Origin: Globomyces pollinis-pini
Taxonomy: Eukaryota; Chytridiomycota; Chytridiomycetes; Rhizophydiales; Globomycetaceae
DNA: 30,381 bases
Assembly: GCA_025399215.1 (NCBI GenBank)
Contig: MU621296.1
Coordinates: 1 to 30,381 of the forward strand
Direction of reading: 5' to 3'
The notes below the pieces were generated by a model. It was not told where the DNA came from and did no database searches. It was given only the letters and a program-made list of their open reading frames with translations. Positions 9,125 through 20,308 of the stretch are shown one piece after another; the stretch's first letter is position 1, and each line of letters starts with the position of its first letter. The position numbers and the translations under genes are program-made.

Positions 9125-11121
9125 ATGTCTCGACATGCTTCAAGGTTATATCATGGCGCTCAAAGGGAGAAATCAGAATTATCAAGCGTAAAATCAAATC
9201 AGATGAAAGCTGAAAAGATCAAAGTGGAACCAATCGCCAAACATACCTGGTATTGATTTTCTTCTATTCATGTTAGGTACGAAGAACTGAACTTCAAACT
9301 TGATGTTTTAATCCCTTTAAATGAAGATCGTGAGTTATTAGTACCTTTAGATTCATATCTGCAACAAGTTCACTACGGCAGAAATGCGAAATGGAGAATA
9401 GTTCGAAATCAAAACTACAATCTTCCTCCATACTTATCCGAGAGTATCCCTTTGGAAGATCGATATGATGTCCATGTAGAGAAGAAGACTTTTTTTGGCC
9501 CGTTGGAATTGAATTCACCATTTTTAAAAAAATGGGATCGATTGGCATTAATTCTTCTACTCTACACAGCTGTATTTACTCCTTACCAAACTGCGTAAGG
9601 AAAGCATTTAAATAATGTTGTAGGTATATAAATAGCAATCATTTGGAGATTGATCTCTTGTTTTGCATGGATATATCAGTAGATTTGATATTCTTGTATG
9701 ATATTTTCATTCAGATGCGTACACCTTTCAGGGATGCGACAACTGGAAAACTCATTTTGGATGTGAAAACAATTTCAATATCCTACTTAAGTTCTTGGTT
9801 CCCCATTGACATTTTGTCGACATTACCTTTCGATTTAATAGCCGAATTATTTCCAAAATCAGCAGATGAATCTGCAACAAAGGGAAACTTGAAAATTGTT
9901 CGTTTGATTAGACTTACTAGGTTATTAAAGCTCTTACGTGTATTTCGAGCATCCAGAAAGTTAAAACAATTAAAAATCGCATCCGGTTTACGTTATGGTT
10001 CAATTCAATTGCTCCAGGTAAAACTGAAATATTTCTAATAACTCAGATTATTATAATCACCCTATTTTTGGTACATTGGTTTGGATGTGGATATGGAATT
10101 GTATCTTCGTTGGAGGAATATCCGCCTGGTTGGATTGTGACCTATCCTATTGCCAATAATTATACTACCTTTACTGGGGCTGAGAAATATGTCGCATCTT
10201 TATATTGGAGTGCCGGTGTATTTTCTTTAGTAGGAATATCGAAGTCTGATCTGTCACCTGCAAATACAAGAGAATACTTGTATTCGATTTTAACGTACAT
10301 TATAGCGTATCTATATGCTGTGTATTGCATTGCATTACTTTCTGCCGTAACCAGTTTAACAGGGGAAGTAGCTCGTAAGCAAGAGATTTTGGTGGATGGT
10401 TACCTGAAAATGTTTGATGATTTACGATTAGATTCCAGGCTGAAATATACAGTACTCTTAATACATTTCAATACTCACACGATAGGTTTATCATCATTTG
10501 AATGATCATTTTGCATCTTTGGCAAATGCCAAGCAAACTGAAATGTTACACCAGCTTCCTAAACAACTGCATTGTTTTATTTCAATGGAGATATATGTAG
10601 AATTTGTATTGATGATACCATTTTTAGAGCCATTTATTGATTTGCAACCTAATATGATTCAAGAAATTTGCCAAGGTATTGAAAAGCGATTAATAGCAAA
10701 CAACAATATGCTGTTTACGGAAGGATTTGATGGTATCTATTATTTGGAGGAAGGAATTGTGGCGATGGATGGAGTAGTTTATCCCAGTGGATCTATTATT
10801 GGTCTAACAATTCTTCGAGAAAATATTAAAAGTCAAGAATGCAGAGCAATAACTGATTGTAAATTGAACTTTTTACCACGAAAGTTTTTGATTGAACTAT
10901 TCGAGAGGTATCCAAAGGTTAGATATTACTGTAAACGATGGACTCAATGGCAAGTTTTAAGAGATTATATCTTAACTTACTCATCATTATACTACACAGC
11001 TGCTCGCAGAGGTGCTCTGATGAGTCCACCTCTTTTATCAAAAAGGCCATGTATGGAGGATGAAGAGGATGATGATATTGATGTTGCAGTTTTGGACCAT
11101 ATTGAAGAAATGGGATTTTGA
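9125..11121 (+). CDS. Cyclic-nucleotide-gated/HCN-type six-helix cation channel
   Basis: Exons: 9125-9249, 9277-9594, 9624-10017, 10047-10451, 10486-11121; introns 27, 29, 29 and 34 nt; 625 aa. S1 lies near 130-147 (LILLLYTAVFTPYQ) and S2 near 157-180. The S4 voltage sensor RLIRLTRLLKLLRVFR has positive residues at 241, 244, 247, 250, 253 and 256, every third position. The pore loop follows S5 (YVASLYWSAGVFS), but the filter reads LVGIS (340-344), not the potassium signature GYG. A C-linker and a cyclic-nucleotide-binding-like domain follow (about 440-570) but lack a clear FGE and PRxA phosphate cassette, so ligand binding is doubtful. The acidic tail is EDEEDDDID. An alternative in-frame acceptor at 9635 would drop four residues. 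A TMEM218-like ciliary gene starts 108 bases downstream, so a flagellar or zoospore role is possible (inference). Confidence 0.88.
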
Positions 11122-11229
11122 TTTAATAAACAAATTACAAGTTCAAGTTCTGATTCTTTATTTAAAAGTTATAAGTCGTCAAAATATACGTTTGTTTATG
11201 AACAAAAAGCGCGATAGAGAATTCCTTTT

Positions 11230-11694
11230 ATGATATTTACATCACTTCTATTACAAACAGCACTATCTTCAAGTATAACGATTGTACCGCCATCAACCAA
11301 AATATTTGGTCTAGGATGGGCACTATTTATATCAATCGTGTTTATGTTAGCACTTCTGACTGTTTGTTTGGTACTCAGCAAACAAGATTATGCCCAGTAA
11401 TTGAATATTCACCCAATTTAATATTCTAGAATTCTTTACATTGGATCTGCATTGATATTTGGATTATTTGTTTTGATTGTGTCTATCTACCCTAAAATCC
11501 AAGTTGGTAGCTATCTGCCCCCACCTGTCGTTGAAGTATGTTGAAGGATTTTTTTAAATGACTATTAGATTGATTGGACATTTTACCCTAAACTGTTTCT
11601 AGTTATATTTACTTTCCTATTTTCCTTGATTGGTATTGGGGGCATCACTGTAACTTATGTTTTACAACCAATTTATGCTATCAGCCCAGAATAA
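11230..11694 (+). CDS. TMEM218-like ciliary transition-zone membrane protein
   Basis: Exons 11230-11396, 11430-11535 and 11569-11694 with two 33-nt introns give 132 aa. Three hydrophobic segments are visible: about 29-50 (WALFISIVFMLALLTVCLVL), 57-75 (ending IVSIYP) and 98-122. The C-terminus YVLQPIYAISPE closely resembles the VLEPIYA ending of animal TMEM218, and the LS turn after helix 1, the YP after helix 2 and the short acidic linker fit too. TMEM218 is a small three-helix protein (115 aa in human) of the ciliary transition zone, involved in Joubert/Meckel-type ciliopathies. If right, the organism builds a cilium. An in-frame stop upstream fixes the ATG. It is convergent with HIBCH, with 97 bases between stops. 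The alternative is an unrelated small three-helix protein. Confidence 0.65.
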
Positions 11695-11791
11695 ACAATA
11701 CCAGGATCAAATAACTGTCTTATTCAATTTCAAATAAAATGTCACAGTACTCAAACAATTCTTTTATTAGCCAATTGAGCTATAATGCTAT

Positions 11792-13547
11792 TTAATGGAT
11801 CCATTTCAGTTGATTGCCTGATTCTTGTACATGGCGATCAAGAATCGTGGTTACTTTCTCAATCAATCCAATTTTACCACGTCCGAATTGACCTCCAATG
11901 TTGACTCTCTTTGGCAAACTTTCTTTAGAATGTCCAATTATCCCAGAATCATATTGACCCCATGAGTCTTTAACAAAGTTAAGTAAGTCTTGTTTGGTTT
12001 TTGGTTTTCCAGCAGTACCGTCACGTTTTCCATCCCCTAATTTTAGTCAATAATTCAAATACCAGTAATAATTTGTTTAATGTCTCGGTCAGTTGGAAGC
12101 CCTGATAAGGTACGGTGGGGATAATCAAAATAAGTAAGATTGTTATAAAATTTAAGAACTTTCTTTTCAGCAGAATTTTGGAAATATTTTTGGACATCAT
12201 TAGGCCCAATGTCATTGATGTTTTCAAAACTTGGATTCCATTTTGGTTGGTCTTTTGATTTGTTAATTAATTTAGCAGTGACTCCTTCAAAAAAGTCTGG
12301 TGTTCTCTAATATAATTAAATTGACTAAAGGATACCAAGAATTGTTGCACCATGTTTGCCTCCATTTGAAGGCATGCAGCAATATCCATTTGAGCTCCAT
12401 TACGAAGTTGTGCAAGAGTAACCTTCAAACTTGTTGGCGATACACTCTTCAGCACTTTAAGTTGCTTTGCAGCAAATGCAGAAACAGTCAAATCACTGCC
12501 ATTGACTTCTTCTTCTAGAGCCGCTAAGATTTCTTCAATTGTATTATATTGAAAGCATCTATTGATCATGTCTCCGATAGCACCTCCTAAACTCCAGTTC
12601 TTGAATTTTTCCACTGAAATATCTCCTAATTTTTTAGTGGTGTGTCTCGAAAGATTATATGATAAGTTGAGTATGATTTGAACCGTTTTAGTTTATACAT
12701 ACCTGAGAATTCATCAATGATGCCATTAATAACATCCAACTCATCTGTTTCCAGTTCTGCCAATCGGTTTGTTAAAGTGTCTATCCGAGTTGAAGGAACA
12801 TAATGGGTCCCGAATCCTGCAAAGCTAACCAGTAAGGAAATACAATGTCACATACAATGCTTCTTCCCCCTTCAATCGATGACCAGTTAAACCTAAGAAC
12901 ACACCCAATTCGCCTAAATATAAGCCATGAAATGAGAGAACAATACCGTCTAATCTGGGTAAGAAAAAGCTGCCACCAACGTCTGGGAAAAGCCCAATAC
13001 TTGTTTCTGGCATTGCGATTAACGTTTTTTCAGTAACAATTCTAAATTGTCCATGAACCGAAATTCCAACTCCACCACCCATAGTGATTCCATTTAAGAT
13101 ACTAACAAACGGTTTTTTTGTAGTAGCCAGTAAATGATTCAACTTATATTCCTCTTCAAAGAATTTGAATGCAGTTTCAATATCTTCATTCGACTGAGAG
13201 CGAGCAGTTAAGACTATATCCTTAACATCCCCACCCGCACAAAAAGCTGGGGAAGATGGTGAACTGGATAAAACAATAACTTTGCACAAATCTGAATTTT
13301 CCCAAACCTGTAGTTGGGGAGTAATCAGATTGATCATTTCTAAATTCAAAGAATTTAATGCCTTTGGACTTGAAATTAACAAATGGATTCATACCGATCC
13401 AAGACAAAGTTTCTGATAGATTGAATCTTTTTGGCATGGACACTAGGAGGGATTGCATCTGAGGAATAGGACTAAATGTTAGCAATTGAATAGTACTCTG
13501 ATATGCGAAGACATCATCTGAATACGACTCAAACACCGTTTAAACAT
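11792..13547 (-). CDS. EHD3: 3-hydroxyisobutyryl-CoA hydrolase, mitochondrial
   Basis: It hydrolyses 3-hydroxyisobutyryl-CoA in mitochondrial valine breakdown (HIBCH; yeast Ehd3, which also associates with the mitoribosome). Exons: 13547-13497, 13471-13395, 13368-12856, 12824-12703, 12625-12336, 12306-12063, 12036-11792; introns 25, 26, 31, 77, 29 and 26 nt; 513 aa, close to the fungal family length. The N-terminus MFKRCLSRIQMMSSHIR looks like a mitochondrial presequence. Crotonase-fold marks are RPKALNSLNLEM (43-54), FCAGGDVKD, the oxyanion motif GGGVG (140-144) and PETSIGLFPDVGG with the catalytic-type Glu164 and Asp172. DFFEGV follows near 370. The 77-nt intron (12702-12626) is one of two long introns here without an internal AG|GT. 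The gene is divergent from the FHA-RING gene. Confidence 0.93.
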
Positions 13548-14026
13548 GAACAAAGGAGAAAGAAAAAAAGTGAAATGTACAAGACTATACTTCATATCCA
13601 ATGCTTATTTGGACAGACCTTAGATCTCATTAGTTAATGTATGCAATGCTGTAACCCTGTTACCTATGCTGGTGTAGCAAGGAGACTGCTTAGCAAATAC
13701 TTTTTTTTAATTTTATTGTAAAAAGTAAAGAAAATGAGGAATGAAATGGTTGATAAGCGTTTAGTAACTTTTAATGATGATTCAAAAGCAAACCTAGTTT
13801 TGAATGAGTAGGAGGGTTCTAACAACCTATTCCAACCTGAATCGGGTCTTACAAAAATCACGGTAGAAAGCTTATCCTTAATGAATTTTTACGTATATAC
13901 CTACGAGTCTTTATCGGTTATTATGGTAAAATAAGAATTATTTCGATAAATTTATATCTCTTTGTTTATTCCGACGTCATCGCTAATCACTTTACGTGGA
14001 GATTGTTCTTTCAGGTTATACTCCCA
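13548..14026. promoter_or_regulatory. Divergent promoter between HIBCH and the FHA-RING gene
   Basis: A 479-base gap, the longest in the dense part. GACGTCA at 13973-13979, 48 bases before the FHA-RING ATG, fits the core of a CRE/ATF bZIP site. A minus-strand open stretch at 13664-13861 has no ATG start and no family likeness, so I do not call it a gene. Confidence 0.4.
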
Positions 14027-15552
14027 ATGGACGAATTATTAGCACAGGCACTTGCGGAAGACGTTCAGACACCAGCAAATAAAGTAGATGACGACGGAGA
14101 TTCGGAAAAGGGTGATCAATTTCCTGACACCTCTCCAATGGCAGATCATTTACCACAGGTTGATCAACAAGACCCCGCAAACCCTAATAATGAACATAAT
14201 CTTCCTGTCACTGGTACAGGAGACGATGCTTTTGTGAAGTTTCAATTGATTCCAATTTCAGAAACACCAGGAAAAAGTGCAATTGGAACAGTCTTGGAAC
14301 GGAAGTTAAAACTTGGAGAAACTATTAAAATTGGACGTCAAATTGTGCGTGATGGTCAAGCTACCATTAAAGGCAACAAGAAAGCTACTGACATTGATAT
14401 TTGGTTCACCTCAAAAGTTGTCAGTAGATTACACGCTGAAATTTGGACTAAAGATGGCCAGGTAACCTCTTTTAGCTAATCATTATGTAGTTATGTATTA
14501 AAGATGTAGGAAGTTCGTCAGGGACGTTTTTAAACAAGATGCGATTGAGTCCGTCAAGTAAAGAATCAAGACCATATCCATTAAAGCAGGGTGATGTATT
14601 ACAATTTGGTGTAGATTTTAAAGGGAAAACTGAAGGTAGGTTTCAATTTTCTGGTTTATAATTGCTATTGTTGTCATTGAACTACTTTTGAAATAGTTAA
14701 TCATTTATAGATGTGTATCGAGCCGTGACTCTGAAATTGGGATTCCATGACCAAACTTGGTTACAAACTCAACGACAAAATGCAAATCCTCAAAGGTAGA
14801 ATTCTTGTATGTTTATTCGTTAGATACTCGCAGGCTCTAAAGTCATTGATGGCTGCGGCAAATCCATACGGACATAAGGATTCAGACCCTAACGATACTT
14901 CCGATACCGAGTGTTGTATTTGCTTGGGTGCCATAGCTCCTTATCAGGCTCTCTTTATTTCCCCATGCTCTCACACATATCACTTTAAGTGTGTCTCCAC
15001 ATTGATTTCTACTTCTCCTATGTTTCAATGCCCTTTGTGTCGCCAAGTTGCTAATTTGACCGCTTCTGTAAGTTGTTCATCATTACACGGAGAGAGTAAT
15101 AATGAACCACTGCCTATATTAGAAGAAGAGCTGAGTAATATTTAATCATATCTAATGAAATAGAGCCACCTGAACCACCTGTTACCACAAGAACCCGTGG
15201 TGCAAGTATGGGAAGAAGAACTAGTATAAAGGAAACATTTGGTCTTCTGACTGGTGCCAGGCATTCTACTGCAAGAGCCAACCAAGATGCAGGAGAAGGC
15301 CCTTCGCTACAAAGAAAGGTCAGTAGTGGAAAGAAGACTTTTGGTATGAAATTGTCATCCTTTTTGGGACGGAATCATGGTGAACCTGCTGCCGCCCAAG
15401 AAAGTAACCCTGAGCCATCGAACTCGGATGCCATACCTCGCGTTACTGCACCTTTAATCGCTGGGGCAGTTCAGCTCGACGATGGCCCAGAATTGGGCTC
15501 ATCAGCACCTACACCAGATGAGAGAAATCGACCAATAAATTCTGAAAATTAA
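14027..15552 (+). CDS. FHA-RING E3 ubiquitin ligase (Dma/CHFR/RNF8-like)
   Basis: Exons: 14027-14461, 14491-14635, 14711-14795, 14824-15134, 15164-15552; introns 29, 75, 28 and 29 nt; 454 aa. After an acidic, low-complexity N-terminus an FHA domain (about 68-190) shows IGR (102-104), VSRLHAEI (132-139) and GSSSGTFLN (152-160), the phosphothreonine-binding signature. The RING-H2 ligands are C252, C255, C270, H272, H275, C278, C291 and C294, in the context ALFISPCSHTYHFKC typical of fungal Dma1. Dma proteins ubiquitinate substrates that restrain septation and mitotic exit. The C-terminal 150 residues are Ser/Pro-rich and look disordered. In exon 4 the 28-nt intron acceptor, not the later CAG, preserves the frame. 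The 3' end is convergent with the kinase gene (120 bases). Confidence 0.92.
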
Positions 15553-15672
15553 AGCTCGTATTCAGTTCAATAAATACTTTTAACAGCCATAAAAAAATTT
15601 CGGATTGATTTAACACAAATGGAATCATAACCAATTGATAAATTAATTTTATATATGTATCTATGAATAAAC

Positions 15673-18260
15673 TCACGGTGACTGTTCTTTGGCTAAATGA
15701 TGGTGATCATACACGTTAGACCGTGTACTTTCATGAGTTTCTATCAAATCACAAGTTTTGATACTTTTCATCCATTCCTCTGACAGGACTTCAGAGGCCT
15801 CCGGCCTAGTAGCTGGATTTGGATCCATTAATTTATACAGCAATAGTTTTGGGAAATGATCTTGCATTTCAAACGGAGGAAATCCAGTTTCCCTTCTCTT
15901 TAGATATTTTTGATAGTTGGGGTCATCTGGTTTACTGGTACCCCATAGCATTCCTTTGGCCAGCATAGCGTAGAATATCATACCTAAATGAAAGTAAGAA
16001 AAACTACAAGATAATCACCTAATGCCCATATATCGACTTTCGTGGGGGCATACTCTGAATCTGTTAACCACTCTTCTGGTGCTATATATGGCGCTGAACC
16101 ACAGATACCATGGATTTTATGGATTTGTTTCTCAAATTGCGTTTTAAATACAGATGCAACTCCTAAAAAGATTAACTTATATCAAACTACCAAAATCAGT
16201 TATTTTTGGTGTTCGATGGTGCACATCAAGAACAATATTCTCTGGTTTCAAGTCACTATACTGGTAAATACTTTTAGATTACCGATGTACTACTCCAGTT
16301 TGATGCATATATTCAATGCCTTTCACAATCTGTTTAAATAAACAATGCTTCTCTTCATTTCCTGAAAATCCAATTTGTGTCATTTTGGTTAATAAATCTC
16401 CACCAGGGCAATACTCCATTACTACGCACCAATGGTCTTTCTAAGTCTTATTAGTTGATAAGTATTACCTCATCTTTAATGAGGTCCAATGTTTCCACAA
16501 CATTTATATGATGAAGAGACGAGCTAGAGTTATTGACATCTTATATACCTGATACAAAATTCAGAAATAACTTTCTGTATTGTTAAAAGGTTAAATTCAA
16601 TACCTTGATATAATCTTTTTCACTCTCTTCTCTTCTCTTTTTGCGAAATTCCTACCTGTCAATATTAATTATTCACTCACTTTAACTGCAAACCACTTTG
16701 CATCCTTTTCACGTTTGTGAGCCTTCGTTTAGTAAGATTAAGAGTTACCAATCGAACAGTTGCATAAGCACCTTTTCCAAGCACCAGATCTGTGGGACCA
16801 TATTTCTCAGATAAAGATATCTCTGAACCACTTTTAGACATTGATAAGCTAGATGATCGTTTTTTGGAACTCTCTCTTCGTTTGATGGTGGAAAGTTTTG
16901 GAAAATGCCATTCATGAGATTTCTTCTCTTCTTTTTCAGTCGAATCTCTATCAGGACTTGCAGAAAAGTCATTTGAGGTCATAGGCGATCCTTGATATTT
17001 CATCGTGGGACTTATAGGAGTATTAGAGACTAGATCGGTAGAAGTAGACTTTGTATGTTTGTTGGATATTTCATTCGCTGAATAGCCCGGTTTTGGTGAT
17101 AACGGTGCTGGCTCAACCTTACTCTCGCGTAAGAATATATTACTGTGGCTATTGGAAGCGCTTGAAGGTGACAAGCAATCACTTTCATAACCACTTTGGC
17201 TACGAGAATGCTTTTCAGGCAGCTGGATACCGGATGTCTTTATCGTAGGTGACATTACATTACTCGTATCATGTGCACTGTTGATTAAAATCTTGAGCTC
17301 CAATCCAGCTAAGATTCCTCGAATGGATTTTGATGCACTTTTTTCTGGAATATGGTCATGTAATTCGCTATCTTGTTGAATCTGTTGATTAGACGTTGGA
17401 AAATGCGTTTTAATGAACGATGTTATTCTACGTCTGATTGTGGGAGTTGAAGTAGAATCTTCAGCATTGATAGATTTTCTAACTGTTGACCCTTTTTTGA
17501 CTCTCAATTTTGCACCGTCTGGTTCGCTCTGTTCTTCGGTAATGGAACGTCTTGAAGTAATTGATCTTCTATCACTATCGTAGTTAACAGACGATGAATT
17601 GAGCTGTAGGTCTGATGAAGCTGCCGCATCTCTGCCATGACTTCCTATTATACTATGGGATTTCATTGGCCATTCTGTTTGTTCCGCTTCACCAGAAATG
17701 ATGGCATGTACCTCTTTAACTGGTTCAAAAACATTATTCCCCTGTACTACTTCTTCAGGTATTACTGTGTTTTGTATTGGTATATTTTCGATTGACTTAA
17801 ATGATGAAGCCAATCCACTGTCTGTAGTCAAGTTTGAAGATCGCAATGCTACATACTTTATTCCATCCGCATCAGACCCAGAAATAGAAGGACGATCCGT
17901 ATTAGAATTTAATGCATCTTCATGAGAGCTTACAATCGAATTTTCTGTCATATTGGGTTTGATTTCATCAGATTTTAAATTGTTATCTTTAATTGCGATG
18001 CTTTCTATCGAATTCTCCAATGAAAATATATCCGTTTCCAAAGCAAGTCGAGAAGGTCGATGTGGTACATGTTTTAAAATACTGGAGTCGAGATCTGGAA
18101 TTGTTCTAGGCGTTGTCAAATTGGATATTTCTGGTGTAGAATCACCCACTTCATCAGTAGGTTTAATAACCTTATCTACACTTCCTACCTCCATATCTGA
18201 ACGGAAGAGTTTACAACTTTGCACACTCATTTGTTTGTATTCTATCCATGATACAAACAT
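15673..18260 (-). CDS. Hal4/Sat4-type serine/threonine protein kinase
   Basis: Exons: 18260-16749, 16722-16681, 16651-16604, 16574-16549, 16523-16469, 16440-16283, 16255-16188, 16162-16019, 15983-15673; eight introns of 26, 29, 29, 25, 28, 27, 25 and 35 nt; 787 aa. Residues 1-480 are a Ser-rich, probably disordered region. The kinase domain starts with LGKGAYATVRL (494-504), followed by the lysine of FAVK (518), EFRKKRREESEKDYIK, HRDLKPEN with catalytic Asp615, DFG (634-636), CGSAPYIAPEEW and DIWALG. The EFRKKR insert and the DHHH near the C-terminus are marks of the fungal Hal4/Sat4/Npr1-like family, which regulates plasma-membrane ion and nutrient transporters. Introns cluster in the kinase domain while the 1512-base first exon has none. 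An in-frame TAA lies upstream; MSVQ about ten codons downstream is an alternative start. Confidence 0.92.
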
Positions 18261-18424
18261 GTCATCCAATACAAATCCTATCTTTTTACATTAAATACTA
18301 TCATACATCTCATATCCTCATATTTTAAATTCACTAGTCTGAATAACATCTGCAGAGAATGATAAATAAAACGCGACAACCTTTCTTTAATAGAAGAACT
18401 AATTTCAGTCTACGCCAGTTCTCT

Positions 18425-19276
18425 TTAATCGGTAATATAATTCCAGGCTACACCATTTAAATTGCAGATAGCAGTCAATGTAAACCAAGTTTCATATCCA
18501 AAATCACTCACTTGTAGTGTTTTTGGATCTAGAACGTATGTTTTGTCACTCTGAATAACCAAAATCTGTCCATTACTATGATGCTGTATCCCCCTCGCTA
18601 ATGGCCAAGCATCTGAAGACACTTTGTTATGTTCACCATTGAATTTGGAAACTTTGAATGTTCCAAGGCTTGTCAAGAGCAACAGGTGGTTTTCATCGTA
18701 GTCAATGCCAACACGAGCCGTTAACCAAGATGTACTCTTTGACAATTTTTTATATGAATAATCAACGGTGCTGAAGTTGTATATCCCCAAAGTCGTTAAT
18801 ATAGTTGCTGTTCGGTTTGATGTTGAATATGATACCGCACGAATGGAACCTGGACTCCAACTCGATTTATCCACTTTAACATATTTCCCAGTCACTGGAT
18901 TGACTGTAAATACTCCAGTTGCACATAATGCTATCACCCAAACATTCCCATTCACTTTATGATCAGCAACAGAAATGGCAGCCGAAACTGAGCCCCAATT
19001 ATCATTTGACAGCTTAGTGCATACAAAAGATTTCAAATCAAATCGATACAACCCTGTTGTGTTGAAAGCTAGACAGTGTGTTGGAGAATGAATCCCATCT
19101 GATATAGCGACTACCACTGATGTAAATATCCAACTCTCTTTATTAACTTTGACATAAGTCTGATTATCGTATATAGAAAAAATTCCATTGGTGGTGAAAT
19201 AGAAACAAAATGGAGTTTGTTTAATGAGACTTGTTGTATCTCTATCATCCAATGATGCTGATTCGAGTATAATCAT
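18425..19276 (-). CDS. Six-repeat beta-propeller-like protein, intronless
   Basis: A 283-residue open frame without introns, made almost wholly of six repeats of 40-46 residues. Each has a pattern like G-[IVLT]-[FY] then a KVS/KLS-type strand and an invariant Trp: W49, W94, W140, W184, W224, W264. The glycines are at 31, 75, 121, 164 and 205, and the sixth repeat has KTYVLDP instead. Spacing and alternation of hydrophobic residues suggest four-stranded blades of a propeller resembling WD40 or tectonin-like folds. I cannot assign a known family. There is no signal peptide or membrane segment, so it is probably cytosolic. It is divergent from VPS25. A lineage-specific or transferred gene is possible. 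Confidence 0.75.
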   Translation of the reverse strand: MIILESASLDDRDTTSLIKQTPFCFYFTTNGIFSIYDNQTYVKVNKESWIFTSVVVAISDGIHSPTHCLAFNTTGLYRFDLKSFVCTKLSNDNWGSVSAAISVADHKVNGNVWVIALCATGVFTVNPVTGKYVKVDKSSWSPGSIRAVSYSTSNRTATILTTLGIYNFSTVDYSYKKLSKSTSWLTARVGIDYDENHLLLLTSLGTFKVSKFNGEHNKVSSDAWPLARGIQHHSNGQILVIQSDKTYVLDPKTLQVSDFGYETWFTLTAICNLNGVAWNYITD

Positions 19277-19617
19277 TTCTCTTCAATAATCAATTGTCGT
19301 TAAAGAATATTTGTCGTTCCAATAAGTTGAGTTTGATAAGATTTGTTTATACCATTATATAAGGTTGTAACTTTGGATTGACCTTAATTTCAAACCGGTT
19401 AATAGGATGCAATAACTATATCAATCCATCCTTAGAGACTAAGTAAGTATACTGTTAATAGAGTAAGTTTGAGTGGAACCACGAATAATTCAATTGAGTC
19501 GAATAATTCAATCGATCACAGATTGTCATCGATCATCCCCAGCCGTCTTTCAAGTGGTTCACAGTACATTGAATTCATCAAAAGCTACTGAATCATTTGC
19601 AATCTATCTTTGAAAAA
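19277..19617. promoter_or_regulatory. Divergent promoter between the propeller gene and VPS25
   Basis: 341 bases without an ORF. A 13-base direct repeat CGAATAATTCAAT occurs at 19482-19494 and 19500-19512, with a starting offset of 18, about 105-135 bases before the VPS25 ATG. It could be a paired regulator site; no factor is suggested. Confidence 0.4.
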
Positions 19618-20213
19618 ATGAAAGAATTTGAATACCCAAGCATTTATGAATTTCCACCATTCTTTACCAAACAACCAAATGCCGATACATGGGCAAAACA
19701 GCTCGATATGTGGACAGATCTGATTCTATCCTACTGCAAATTTAATCGTCTCTTTGTTTTACCAGTGGATCAGAATCAGAAACCATTCTCAAATTCAAAT
19801 ATATCTCGTAATTATTGGTAGTTTAATCCCAGGTACTCTTGGGAAAGATGTTGTTGTGTTGGTATTAGATCGATTGGTGTCAGTAGGTAGAGGTGTATGG
19901 TCAAAGGATAAATCTCATTGTATTGTTTATTGGTATACTCCTGAAGAATGGGCAGCAAAGTTATATCAATATGTATTGTTTTGATGATTTATGGTAGGTA
20001 TTCGATTCAGGTAAAACAAATACTGTTTGTACACTCTATGAGCTTATTCATGGAGATGAAGTGGTTGATGAAGGTAGAGAAACATAACTGATTGTAGAGT
20101 TTTATGAAGCTGATGAAGGTGTGATAAAATCAGCTTTGGATGTACTGGTTAAGCAAGGCAAAGCAACGCTCTTTACCAGTACAGACGGTGCAATTGGGAT
20201 CAAATTCCAGTAA
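19618..20213 (+). CDS. VPS25: ESCRT-II subunit VPS25
   Basis: Vps25 has two winged-helix domains; in ESCRT-II it recruits ESCRT-III through Vps20 for sorting into multivesicular bodies. Exons 19618-19807, 19833-19972, 19998-20073 and 20098-20213 with introns of 25, 25 and 24 nt give 173 aa, the normal length. The N-terminus IYEFPPFFTKQPNADTWAKQ carries the PPFF..QPN motif, by which Vps25 binds Vps22 and Vps36. LILSYC, YTPEEWAAKLYQYV, NTVCTLYELIHGDEV, EFYEADEGVIKSALDVL and the final GAIGIKFQ follow the family order. The 24-nt third intron (20074-20097) is among the shortest I can support here. The product works in the same endosome-vacuole route as the carboxypeptidase S next door, a classic cargo of that pathway. 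The two genes are convergent, 95 bases apart. Confidence 0.95.
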
Positions 20214-20308
20214 CTGAACAATTCACTTGGTTGTAGTTTTCTCTGTCTGATAATAAATACTATTTTAATAGATTCTATAATATTATGGTTGCAATGAATC
20301 AAGAGAGT

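Noticed and set aside
12626..12702. Possible snoRNA in the 77-nt HIBCH intron (and the 75-nt intron at 14636-14710)
   Set aside because: Neither holds a convincing C box (TGATGA) with a D box (CTGA) in the right order.
13664..13861. Minus-strand 65-codon open frame between HIBCH and the FHA-RING gene
   Set aside because: It starts with GTG rather than ATG, shows no domain and lies in a promoter region; likely chance.
16652..16680. Earlier CAG acceptor giving a 25-nt kinase intron
   Set aside because: It breaks the frame; the acceptor four bases later restores AVKEFRKKRR.
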